From: Haliea sp040222615
Lineage (GTDB): Bacteria > Pseudomonadota > Gammaproteobacteria > Pseudomonadales > Halieaceae
DNA: 30,759 nt
NCBI RefSeq assembly: GCF_040222615.1
Contig: NZ_JAVKCQ010000013.1
Span: 1 to 30,759, forward strand
Direction: 5' to 3'
Each line of letters begins with the position of its first letter. Within the stretch, counting starts at the first letter, position 1. Positions 23,616-30,759 of the stretch are shown here, piece by piece. Under the pieces are notes generated by a model that saw only the letters and a list, made by a program, of their open reading frames with translations, made no database searches and was not told the origin of the DNA. The translations under genes were made by a program, and so were the position numbers.

Positions 23616-26420
23616 TCAGGTAGTGATGATCAGGCGCAGGGCCTGCAGCTGCAGGCTGGCGTGGCGGATGTGTACGGCGCACTCCTCGATCCGGTAGTCA
23701 AGGTGATCCAGCTCCTCCTGGCGGATGGAGGGATTGACGGCCCGCAGCGCCTGCAGCCGCTCCCGTTCGGCGCCGAGATCCTCGCGCATCCGCGCCTCCG
23801 CGTCCGCCAGGGTGGGTGCCAGCCTGGCCTCCGCCAGTTTCGTGGCCAGGGCCATCTTGGTGTCCACCTCGCTGTGTACCTGCTTGATGATCGCCAGTGC
23901 GGTGTTCTTGTTGATCCGTTCCACCAGGCCGTTGAGCCGCTCGTGGGGTACCAGCCCCGCGAGGTCCTTGCCGCGCGCATCCACCAGCAGGCGCAGGGGT
24001 GACAGCGGCAGGAAACGCTCCAGCTGCAGGTCCCGCGGGCCGATGCAGTTGATGGTGAAGATGCTCTCGAGCAACATGGTGCCGGGAGCGATGCCCTTGA
24101 GCTTGATGGTACCCAGGGAAGCGTTGCCCAGTTCCGTGGAGCGCACCATGTCCATGGCTTCCACCAGCATGGGGTGTTCCCAGGTCAGGAATGCCAGGTC
24201 CTCCCGGGCCAGGGCTTTGTCGCGGGAGAAGGTGACAGTGGTGCCTTCTTCCTGCAGCCCGGGGAAATGGCCGGTGAGCATATGCTCCGTCGGGCGCAGG
24301 ATCAGGGTCTGCTCGGAGTGATGTTCGTGCTCCACCCCGTAGGCTTCGCAGAGCGACTCCAGGTAGCGTTGCAGCGTGCCGCTGTCCTCGTTGGCCTCGA
24401 TTTCAGCGATCACCGTCGCCGCGACCTCAGGTTTGCACGAGTTGCGCTCGAGCAGGCGGTCGCGCCCCTCGCGCAGTTCGCGCCGGGTGTCCAGGGTGAA
24501 GGCAGCGGTGTCGACCAGCAGTTCATCGAAATCCGCGGTGCGCCGGCGCAGCTGCGGCAGCAGGCGCTCTTCGAAGCGAGTAAATATGAGGGTGCCCGCA
24601 GAGCAGCTTTCCCGGAACAGGTCGAGGCCGCGGTCATACCAGTCCAGCAGAGTCTCCTGCGCGCTGCCCTGGATATAGGGGACATGGATCTGTACATCTT
24701 CGGTCTGGCCGATACGGTCGAGACGTCCGATACGCTGCTCCAGCAAGTCCGGGTTCAGCGGCAGATCGAACAGGACCAGGTGGTGGGCGAACTGAAAGTT
24801 GCGGCCCTCGCTGCCGATCTCCGAGCAGACCAGGGTCTGGGCCCCGGCTACATCATCGGCGAAGTAGGCGGCGGCGCGGTCCCGTTCGATGATGGAAAGC
24901 CCTTCGTAAAAGGCTGCGGAGCGGATACCGGCGCGCAGGTGCAGGTAGTGCTCCAGCATCACCGCGGTGGCCGCGCGCGCGCAGATCACCAGCACTTTCT
25001 CCGGACGCAGGCGCTTCAGGGTCTGCTCCAGCCACGCCACCCGGGGGTCGAAGCTCAGCCAGCTGTCGTCGTGATAGGGTGACTCAGGGTGCAGCGCCTC
25101 CAGTACATCACTGTTGGCGTGACTGTAGGCGTCGGGCGAGGGGAGCGGGTGGCGGTGCATGACCCGCAGGGGGAAGCCGCTGATGGCCGCACGGGTGTTG
25201 CGGAACATGACGCGGCCGGTCCCGTGCCGGTCGAGAATCTGCTCGATCAGGGTTGCAGCGGGAGCGGAAGGGTCCAGCCCCGCTGGCAGGTCCGCGGGTG
25301 TCTCGCCCTGCTCGAGTTGCTGCGCCATCTCGCTCCAGCGGCGGTACTGCTGCTCTTCTTCGCGGAAGGCCTCCAGCGAATGGAACCGCTCCGGGTCCAG
25401 CAGCTGCAGGCGGGCGAAATGGCTGTCGACGCCGACCTGCTCAGGTGTTGCGGTGAGCAGCAGCAGGCCCGGGTTCTGGCGCGCCAGCGCGGCGACAAAG
25501 AGGTAGTCCTCCCCCGGCGCCTCGGCTGACCAGTGCAGGTGATGGGCCTCGTCGACCACCACCAGGTCCCATGTGGCGGCCAGGGCCTGCAGCTGGCGAT
25601 CCGGGTATTCGCGAAACAGGTCGAGGCTGCACAGCACCAGCTGCTCGCTCTCGAAGGGGTTGTACTCCGAGAGCTCCGGCAGTGCCTCATCGCCGAATTC
25701 ATCTACACCCGAGAGCTCCTGCAGGCGCTCCTCATCGAACAGGGAAAAATACAAGTTGAAACGCCGCAGCATCTCTACCAGCCACTGGTGCAGCAGGGTC
25801 TGCGGCACCAGGATCAGGACCCGCGTCGCACGACCGGTCAACAGTTGCTGGTGCAGGATCATCCCGGCTTCGATGGTCTTGCCCAGACCCACCTCATCGG
25901 CGAGCAGGACCCGGGGTGCGTGGCGCTGGCCGACCTCATTGGCGATATATACCTGGTGGGGCAGCAGGCTGGTGCGCGACCCCATCAGGCCCCGGGCCGG
26001 GGAGCGTTGCAGGCGGTCGAGCTGGTTCAGGGTGGCAACCCGCAGGGCGAAATCACCGGTTTTGTCGAAATGGCCATTGAGCAGGCGCTGCTGGGGCGTG
26101 GTGATCTGGACAAAGGCGTCCAGGTCCAGCTCGGAAATGGTTGCGGACTGCTCGTGGTGATCGATCCCGGTATAGAGCAGCAGGCCACCGCGTTCCGCCA
26201 CCTGGGTGACGACCAGCTCCCGGTTGTCGGAGGTGGATATATGGTCACCCTCCTTGAATCTCAGCCGGGTCAGGGGGGCGCTGTCCGCTGCGTAGGTGCG
26301 TTCCTCACCCACCGCGGGGAAGCTCAGAGTGACCCGCCGCGGTTCTACTTCAACAATAACCCCCAGCCCTAGCTGGGCATCCGCATGGCTGACCCAGCGC
26401 TGGCCGACTATATAATCCAT
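23616..26420 (-). CDS. rapA: RNA polymerase-associated ATPase RapA
   Basis: This SWI2/SNF2-type ATPase of 934 residues (E. coli RapA has 968) binds RNA polymerase and helps recycle it after transcription. Tudor-like N-terminal domains occupy residues 1-110. The helicase core has Walker A DEVGLGKT (175-182), the DEAH box VVVDEAHHL (286-294), LLLTATP motif III and GSEGRNFQFAHHL plus QRIGRLDRIGQ motifs in the second lobe. The long C-terminal region is RapA-type. ATG 26420 has AGGACA upstream. The gene is downstream of tatD with a gap of 102 bases that may hold its own promoter; a TAAACT -10 is visible but its -35 is weak. Confidence 0.95.
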   Translation of the reverse strand: MDYIVGQRWVSHADAQLGLGVIVEVEPRRVTLSFPAVGEERTYAADSAPLTRLRFKEGDHISTSDNRELVVTQVAERGGLLLYTGIDHHEQSATISELDLDAFVQITTPQQRLLNGHFDKTGDFALRVATLNQLDRLQRSPARGLMGSRTSLLPHQVYIANEVGQRHAPRVLLADEVGLGKTIEAGMILHQQLLTGRATRVLILVPQTLLHQWLVEMLRRFNLYFSLFDEERLQELSGVDEFGDEALPELSEYNPFESEQLVLCSLDLFREYPDRQLQALAATWDLVVVDEAHHLHWSAEAPGEDYLFVAALARQNPGLLLLTATPEQVGVDSHFARLQLLDPERFHSLEAFREEEQQYRRWSEMAQQLEQGETPADLPAGLDPSAPAATLIEQILDRHGTGRVMFRNTRAAISGFPLRVMHRHPLPSPDAYSHANSDVLEALHPESPYHDDSWLSFDPRVAWLEQTLKRLRPEKVLVICARAATAVMLEHYLHLRAGIRSAAFYEGLSIIERDRAAAYFADDVAGAQTLVCSEIGSEGRNFQFAHHLVLFDLPLNPDLLEQRIGRLDRIGQTEDVQIHVPYIQGSAQETLLDWYDRGLDLFRESCSAGTLIFTRFEERLLPQLRRRTADFDELLVDTAAFTLDTRRELREGRDRLLERNSCKPEVAATVIAEIEANEDSGTLQRYLESLCEAYGVEHEHHSEQTLILRPTEHMLTGHFPGLQEEGTTVTFSRDKALAREDLAFLTWEHPMLVEAMDMVRSTELGNASLGTIKLKGIAPGTMLLESIFTINCIGPRDLQLERFLPLSPLRLLVDARGKDLAGLVPHERLNGLVERINKNTALAIIKQVHSEVDTKMALATKLAEARLAPTLADAEARMREDLGAERERLQALRAVNPSIRQEELDHLDYRIEECAVHIRHASLQLQALRLIITT

Positions 26421-26522
26421 AGTGTCCTGTCATCGTGGCGGACCACGGCCCGCGCAAAAAGGGCGCATAGTTTACCATCGACTGCCGACAGGTTCAGGCT
26501 TCCGGGCCAACTTTCCTGGCGC

Positions 26523-27341
26523 TCAGCCGGGTTCATCGGCAAAAAACAGTGCCAGGCTGTTGCGGTGCGCCGCGGCGAGGAGGTCTTCCACCGGCAATTG
26601 CTTCACCTCGGCTACCCGCTCCGCCACAAAGGGCAGGTAGAACGGGGCATTGGGGCGGCCCCTGTACGGCACCGGGGTCAAGTAGGGGGAGTCGGTCTCC
26701 AGTACCAGCTGGTCCAGTGGTGTCAGCGCCACGGCGGCGCGGACGTTGTCCGCCCGATTGAACGTGGTGATCCCGTTGAATCCCAGCATGAACCCCCTGT
26801 CCAGGCAGAATTCCGCCAGTTCAAGGCTGGAGGTGAAGCTGTGGATCACCCCCTTGCGGGCCAGGTTCGGGGCAAATTCCGCAAGGATGGCGCGGGTATC
26901 ATCGTCCGCTTCCCGGGTATGGATGACTACCGGCAGGTCCAGCTCGACCGCCAGCGCGAGCTGTTCGGCGAATACCCGGCGCTGCACGGCCCGGTCAGCG
27001 TGGTCGTAGAAATAGTCGAGGCCGATTTCGCCAACGGCGACGATGCGCGGATCTGTACCGCGCTCCCGGATCGTCTCAGCCACCGCGCTGTCATAGCACT
27101 CCGCTTCATGGGGGTGAATGCCCTGGGTGCCCCAGATGTCGTCCGCGAACCGGGTCAGGGCAAAAACCCGGTCGAGATTGGCCGCCGATACCGCGATCGT
27201 CACGATCCGCTCTATGCCGACCTCCCGGGAACGGACCAGGGTCTGGGTCAGTTGCTCCTGGTCCAGGTAGTCGAGGTGGCAATGGGTTTCAATCAAAGGC
27301 GTCGTGTAATGCGGGATGTCGCGTCGTTTGCTGTTGCTCAT
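26523..27341 (-). CDS. tatD: TatD-family metal-dependent hydrolase
   Basis: This protein of 272 residues is an amidohydrolase-fold nuclease of the TatD/YcfH/YjjV group. Metal ligands are visible: HCH (20-22), Glu in VGEIGLDYFY, His in VIHTRE, His in VIHSFTSS, and Asp in ETDSPYLTP. Such proteins have 3'-5' exonuclease or deoxyribonuclease activity in several species. ATG 27341 has no strong Shine-Dalgarno, and the gene starts 22 bases after the LysR stop, so translation may be coupled. Which TatD paralogue it is cannot be decided here, so the symbol is generic. Confidence 0.88.
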   Translation of the reverse strand: MSNSKRRDIPHYTTPLIETHCHLDYLDQEQLTQTLVRSREVGIERIVTIAVSAANLDRVFALTRFADDIWGTQGIHPHEAECYDSAVAETIRERGTDPRIVAVGEIGLDYFYDHADRAVQRRVFAEQLALAVELDLPVVIHTREADDDTRAILAEFAPNLARKGVIHSFTSSLELAEFCLDRGFMLGFNGITTFNRADNVRAAVALTPLDQLVLETDSPYLTPVPYRGRPNAPFYLPFVAERVAEVKQLPVEDLLAAAHRNSLALFFADEPG

Positions 27342-27363
27342 GGTTGGCCCGGAGTGCTGCGGT

Positions 27364-28353
27364 TCAGGGAAGGGTCAGGGGCTGCAGGATAGCAGGATAA
27401 CGGACGTGCTGGGTGGCTGTGCTCTCTGCGGCCATTTCGCGGATGGTGTCCAGCACCTGGTCCCACAGCCAGGAGTGGATTGGCGAGTGGCCGGTGCGCC
27501 GGTGCGCCACCAGCATGTACTTGAGCGTGTAGTCACTCCCGGGAGGTGTCCGCAGTGCGACGATACCGTTGGTGGTATGGGAGTTCTGCAGCACATAGGC
27601 GGGTCCCGGCAGGAAGTAGTCAGTATTGCGCAGGACCTCCATCGCGGTCATCAGGTGGGAGGTCTCCAGCGAGCCCTGCTGCGGATGGCGCACGCGCATG
27701 AAAGCCTCGGAGGTGCGTGCCAGCTCGGCCTGCTCCAGGTCGGGTACATAGACCCTGATCACCGGGTACAGCGCCAGCCGCTCCCAAGTGATCTCACCCC
27801 TGCACAGGGGGTGACCTTCCCGGACCAGGATTCCCGATGGCGCGGTTCCCAGCACTTGTGTCCGGAATTCATCGGGATAGTGGGCCTGGGCGATGTGGAT
27901 GGCGAAGTCGAGACTCCCTGTGGCCAGCTGTTCGAGTTGGTTTTCCGCCCGGGTTATAGTGCGTATCGACAGTCTGGGTGCGTCCCGGTGCAGGCGCTGG
28001 ATCAGGTTTGGAAGCAGCGCGACGCCGATATATTCCGACAGGGCAAGCGAGATTTCTCCGCTGTAGGTGTAGGGGTCGAAGTGGGAGCCGGTGACCAGTC
28101 TGGCGATATCGTGGAGTACCACCCCGAGCTCCGTGGCCAGTTCCTGGGCTCGCGGTGTCGGTTGCATGCCGCGATTGCTGCGGGTGAACAGCGGGTCAGC
28201 GAACAGGTCCCTGAGGCGGGCAAGAGTTTTGCTCATGGCCGGCTGGGTGATGTGCAGGCGCTCCGCGGCACGGGAGACACTGCGTTCTTCCAGCAGGGCC
28301 TGCAGGGCAACCAGCAGATTCAGGTCAACTCTATAGAGGTTCTGGGTATCCAT
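27364..28353 (-). CDS. LysR-family transcriptional regulator
   Basis: This 329-residue LTTR has an N-terminal winged helix (DLNLLVALQALLEERSVSRAAERL with recognition segment ITQPAMSKTLARLRDLF) of the NodD/LinR/PcpR-like kind, then an effector-binding domain. ATG 28353 has no clear Shine-Dalgarno, and its upstream region is strikingly AT-rich. LTTRs usually regulate a divergent neighbour, but here no protein gene is divergent; instead a putative small RNA promoter lies there, overlapped by palindromes. The gene leads a unit with tatD. Its effector is not known. Confidence 0.9.
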   Translation of the reverse strand: MDTQNLYRVDLNLLVALQALLEERSVSRAAERLHITQPAMSKTLARLRDLFADPLFTRSNRGMQPTPRAQELATELGVVLHDIARLVTGSHFDPYTYSGEISLALSEYIGVALLPNLIQRLHRDAPRLSIRTITRAENQLEQLATGSLDFAIHIAQAHYPDEFRTQVLGTAPSGILVREGHPLCRGEITWERLALYPVIRVYVPDLEQAELARTSEAFMRVRHPQQGSLETSHLMTAMEVLRNTDYFLPGPAYVLQNSHTTNGIVALRTPPGSDYTLKYMLVAHRRTGHSPIHSWLWDQVLDTIREMAAESTATQHVRYPAILQPLTLP

Positions 28354-28361
28354 GTTTGATA

Positions 28362-28381
28362 TGATTTCAATTCATAATTGA
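28362..28381. promoter_or_regulatory. Candidate LysR binding palindromes
   Basis: Two overlapping dyads sit 9-28 bases upstream of the LysR start. TGATTTCAATTCA (28362-28374) fits T-N11-A with near-perfect symmetry (TGA-TTTC-AATTCA), and TCAATT-cat-AATTGA (28367-28381) is a perfect 6-bp palindrome. The latter overlaps the TTGACA -35 box of the opposite-strand promoter. This is where an LTTR would bind to autoregulate and to control a divergent unit; the DNA is AT-rich, so chance cannot be excluded. Confidence 0.45.
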
Positions 28382-28409
28382 CATAACAAAAATACATTGG
28401 ATATATATT
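28378..28409 (+). promoter_or_regulatory. Strong sigma-70-like promoter reading away from LysR gene
   Basis: A perfect -35 TTGACA (28378-28383) is followed after 18 bases by TATATA (28402-28407), with the alternatives ATATAT at 17 and TATATT at 20 bases. Transcription would start near 28412-28416. No protein gene on the plus strand lies downstream; a terminator follows about 90 bases later. Confidence 0.6.
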
Positions 28410-28412
28410 AGT

Positions 28413-28527
28413 TCTTTTCCTAGAGTATGACCATGCGACGAGATATCCCGGCAGCCTTGCTCCGGAATGCCCCGTTCAGGTCCAGACCGATTGAAATTTC
28501 GAACCCGCCGTCAGGCGGGTTTTTTTT
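28413..28527 (+). ncRNA. Candidate small regulatory RNA (promoter-terminator bounded)
   Basis: About 115 nt are bounded by a consensus-like promoter and an intrinsic terminator, with no convincing ORF: the ATG codons at 28427 and 28433 lack a Shine-Dalgarno and their frame reads through the terminator into antisense of the acyltransferase gene. The 5' half could form a short hairpin around 28449-28465 (CCGG arms), the middle is unpaired-looking, and the 3' end is the U8-tailed hairpin typical of Hfq-dependent RNAs. The 5' end is uncertain by a few bases. I recognise no Rfam-like family; homology is unknown. Confidence 0.45.
28502..28527 (+). terminator. Rho-independent terminator
   Basis: The 8-bp stem AACCCGCC / GGCGGGTT with loop GTCA is followed by eight Ts (28520-28527). 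The T-tract orientation makes it act on plus-strand transcription. The minus strand has only a weak T-rich stretch after the stem, so it is at best a poor terminator for the acyltransferase gene, whose TGA stop lies inside the loop and adjoining base (28511-28513). Confidence 0.85.
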
Positions 28528-29965
28528 GCCTGCGGCGCCTGCGCGGCCGCGGCAGGACCGCGGCCTCCAGCTCTGCAAAGGCGCCCTCCAGACAGGACTG
28601 GTAGCGGTCGGGTTCGGGCAGCATCTCGCGGTCGGCGAGCACCGAGATGGTCACTTTGCCGCAATAGCTGAAAAACATGTGGAAGATGCCCAGTCCGGGG
28701 GTAAGTACACCCAGGCCGTAGTAGTCCACCAGGCGGGCGCCGGCGCAGTAGAGGGGGAAATCAGGCCCGGCAACGTTGGAGACCACGGTGGTGATGTTGA
28801 CCGGCATGTAGCTCGACAGGTGGTTACGCGCCCAGAAACCCAGCACCGGCCTGGTCAGCGCGGGCGCGAACACTCCCGCAAGTTTCAGGACATCGACCAT
28901 CGGACTGGCTTCACCAGAGCGTTGCGCCTCAATTGCACTCAGGTGTATGGCCTGAAGCCTCTGCGCCGGTTCCGGGATATCAGTGTGCAGCGAGGTGAAG
29001 ACCGACCCCACCTGGTTGTTGTCCTCACTGCTGTCGCGCCGGGTGCGCATATTCAGGGGAATCGTCGCCGCCAGTGGCGCCCCCGGCGCCTCACCCAGTT
29101 CCGCCAGGTAGCGCTGCAGTGCACCGCCGGTGACCGCGAGGGCGATGTCGTTGACCTTGACCCCGGCCGCGTCCTTCACTGCCCGGACCCGTTCCAGGCT
29201 GAACTCGGCCGCGGTGAAAACCCGGTGCGGTCCAACCGCCCGGTTGAACCGGGTTTTCGGCGCGCTGATATCGGGTGGCGGCATCTCCTTGCGCATTACG
29301 GCCGTGAGGTAGCGCGCCAGCTGGGCCGATGTGCTGATTCCCCCACTGACGACGCCGGCCACATTGCGGATGCCGTTAATGGAAGCGCGCGCCAGCAGCT
29401 CGGCGATACTGGGTTGTGTATCAACCAGTTTTGGCGGATCGTCCCCGAACGCTTCCGCCTGCGGGTCCGCGACCAGATCATGAATCAGGGCGACAATACT
29501 GTTTCCCGCCATGCCATCAACCAGGGAGTGATGGATCTTGGTGTAGACAGCGAAGCTCCCCGCGGGCAGTCCCGGCATCCGGTCCAGTCCTTCGATGATC
29601 CAGGCTTCCCAGAGCGGCCTGCCCATGTCCAGCGGGCGAGAGTGCAGGCGCGCGACCTGTATGCACAGCTGGCGCCAGTCTCCCGGCTTTGGCAGGGCAA
29701 TATGGCGCAGGTGGAACTCGACATCGAAACGCGCATCCTTGACCCAGTAGGGTCGGTCCAGTCCCCCGGGCACACGCACCAGGCGGGTCCTGAACAGCGG
29801 CTGGTTGGCAAGCCTGCGTTCAAAGGTGGCAATGACCTGCTTGAAGCGAACCTTGCCGCCCGCAGCGGTCGAGGGGTCATAGATACCCAGCGAGCCCACA
29901 TGCTGGGGGGTGTTCGGCTGTTCCATGTTGATGAATGCGGAGTCGAGGATACCAAGCTGCTTCAT
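28511..29965 (-). CDS. Wax ester synthase/diacylglycerol acyltransferase (WS/DGAT)
   Basis: This 484-residue acyltransferase esterifies diacylglycerol or fatty alcohols with acyl-CoA to make storage triacylglycerol or wax ester. The catalytic motif HHSLVDG (145-151) fits HHxxxDG, RPLW (116-119) is the conserved PLW block, VNDIALAV is the ND motif, and the C-terminal domain has the usual SNVAGP segment. ATG 29965 has AGGGTGG upstream. The C-terminus ends in a run of Arg and Lys (PRRRRRQKK), perhaps for membrane contact. The stop codon lies in the loop of a plus-strand terminator hairpin. Substrate preference cannot be read. Confidence 0.93.
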   Translation of the reverse strand: MKQLGILDSAFINMEQPNTPQHVGSLGIYDPSTAAGGKVRFKQVIATFERRLANQPLFRTRLVRVPGGLDRPYWVKDARFDVEFHLRHIALPKPGDWRQLCIQVARLHSRPLDMGRPLWEAWIIEGLDRMPGLPAGSFAVYTKIHHSLVDGMAGNSIVALIHDLVADPQAEAFGDDPPKLVDTQPSIAELLARASINGIRNVAGVVSGGISTSAQLARYLTAVMRKEMPPPDISAPKTRFNRAVGPHRVFTAAEFSLERVRAVKDAAGVKVNDIALAVTGGALQRYLAELGEAPGAPLAATIPLNMRTRRDSSEDNNQVGSVFTSLHTDIPEPAQRLQAIHLSAIEAQRSGEASPMVDVLKLAGVFAPALTRPVLGFWARNHLSSYMPVNITTVVSNVAGPDFPLYCAGARLVDYYGLGVLTPGLGIFHMFFSYCGKVTISVLADREMLPEPDRYQSCLEGAFAELEAAVLPRPRRRRRQKKPA

Positions 29966-30056
29966 GCGGTCCCACCCTGTTTGCCCAGTCGCGGCATCAG
30001 TATCTGTATGCCCGTGGTCGTTATATCATTAACCGGCGGAGCTACTCTACCCGGTA

Positions 30057-30074
30057 GCCCCGCTGGTTCGGGGC
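30057..30074 (+). repeat. Hairpin upstream of TPR gene start
   Basis: A perfect 6-bp inverted repeat (GCCCCG, loop CTGGTT, CGGGGC) ends directly before the AGGAAG/AGGTGA ribosome-binding region of the gene starting at 30094. It might affect translation initiation as an mRNA leader structure. No T-tract follows, so it is not a terminator. Confidence 0.3.
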
Positions 30075-30093
30075 AGGAAGAGGTGAGAAGGTG

Positions 30094-30759
30094 GTGATTC
30101 CAAGGCTGAAGCCGCGGCGGCTGGCCGCTTTTGCGCTGATGGCGCTGTTGCTGCAAGACCCCGCCTGGGCGGCACCCGCGAATACGTACGGGCGCCATTT
30201 CGTGCGTGTGGACCGGCAGTGGCCTGACGAGGCCCCCGTGGTGTTGTCGCTGCCGCGGGCTGAAGGGCAGTTGGCGGTAACCTCTCAGCGTGAGCGCCTG
30301 CTTGCGCTGGAGCAGGAGCACGGTCCCTACGCCGCAGCCCTGGCCCAGCCGCTCATGGAACTGGGAGGTTACCTGTACGAGGCCGGCGAGCCGGGGCAGG
30401 CAGAGCTGCTGTACCGGCGGGCGTTGCATGTGCTGCGCGTGAACGAAGGACTCTACAGCGAAAACCAGTTGCCGCTGCTGCGCAATCTGCTGGCGGTTCA
30501 TCGCAGCCTGGGCGACTGGCAGGCACTGGACGCGCGCTATGATTACTTGTTTCGCCTGTCGGCGGTTTCCGGAAGCATGGATGCAGATTCTGCCGCGGAG
30601 TATTTTCGCTGGCAGCGCGAGGCGCTGCGGCGGCAGCTGGACAGCAGCGACTACCGCCGTCTGCTGCACCTTTACGAAGCCAACGAGCAGTTGCTGGCTG
30701 CCGCCGATCCAACCCGGGATGCAGCCGGATACTGGCAGCTGGTGGACAGCCAGCTGCGC
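30094..30759 (+). CDS. Exported tetratricopeptide-repeat protein, 3' truncated
   Basis: The frame is open from GTG 30094 to the last base (222 codons, no stop), so the gene continues beyond the window. The N-terminus is a signal peptide (RRLAAFALMALLLQDPAWA, cleavage AWA-AP near residue 28). Helical repeat segments follow, including ELGGYLYEAGEPGQAELLYRRAL, a clear TPR, and LLRNLLAVHRSLGDWQALDARYDY, a second. The start is supported by AGGTGA 7 bases upstream; GTG 30091 is in frame as well. It is divergent from the acyltransferase gene. A periplasmic role in protein-protein contact is inferred; no specific function is recognised. Confidence 0.75.
   Translation, partial: MIPRLKPRRLAAFALMALLLQDPAWAAPANTYGRHFVRVDRQWPDEAPVVLSLPRAEGQLAVTSQRERLLALEQEHGPYAAALAQPLMELGGYLYEAGEPGQAELLYRRALHVLRVNEGLYSENQLPLLRNLLAVHRSLGDWQALDARYDYLFRLSAVSGSMDADSAAEYFRWQREALRRQLDSSDYRRLLHLYEANEQLLAAADPTRDAAGYWQLVDSQLR

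Noticed and set aside
26447..26468. GCGC-CCTTTTT-GCGC hairpin upstream of rapA
   Set aside because: The stem has only four pairs and the T-run is in the loop, so it is not an intrinsic terminator and is too weak to call an operator.
28427..30097. Long plus-strand reading frame (over 550 codons) opposite the WS/DGAT gene
   Set aside because: It is antisense to a clear WS/DGAT with intact motifs, has no ribosome-binding site, passes through a strong terminator and shows no recognisable domain. GC-rich codon bias opens such frames.

Overview
The window looks like chromosomal DNA from a GC-rich, aerobic gammaproteobacterium, probably marine and of the Halieaceae/OM60-like or a related lineage. 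The basis is the RapA, TatD and FinR/Fpr gammaproteobacterial gene types, very dense packing, and an unusual number of acyl-CoA and storage-lipid genes. The lineage is inferred from gene content only. No rRNA, tRNA, CRISPR, insertion sequence or phage gene is visible, and no stretch over 300 bases lacks a gene.

Layout. At 1-7298 lie a truncated acyl-CoA synthetase, a DUF3336/patatin triacylglycerol-lipase-like protein, a flavin reductase with a DCC-family thiol protein, and a phosphotransferase of the acyl-CoA kinase type divergent from a second acyl-CoA synthetase. At 7299-9654 is a ferredoxin-NADP reductase divergent from a FinR-like LysR regulator, followed by a SprT-type metalloprotein. 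At 9664-14773 (minus strand) a membrane diguanylate-cyclase-like protein with a degenerate active site directly abuts an AraC-type regulator, and a large AsmA/DUF748 envelope protein follows.

At 14906-22025 (plus strand) is a tight seven-gene operon: acyl-CoA dehydrogenase, type-II HADH-like SDR, alpha-methylacyl-CoA racemase, two atypical crotonases, a lone acyl-CoA carboxyltransferase and a second SDR. Together they look like a pathway for a methyl-branched or otherwise unusual carboxylic acid. At 22030-28353 (minus strand) are LysR, TatD, RapA and an exported M17 aminopeptidase. At 28511-29965 is a wax ester synthase/diacylglycerol acyltransferase, and a signal-peptide TPR protein runs off the right edge.

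The most unexpected element is between 28354 and 28527: on the plus strand a perfect TTGACA -35 box, an AT-rich -10 and a strong intrinsic terminator bracket about 115 nt with no convincing ORF. It is divergent from a LysR gene, and palindromes overlap the -35 box. It is a good small-RNA candidate. Lipid storage (WS/DGAT), lipid mobilisation (patatin), activation (two ligases) and oxidation (the operon) all occur within 30 kb.
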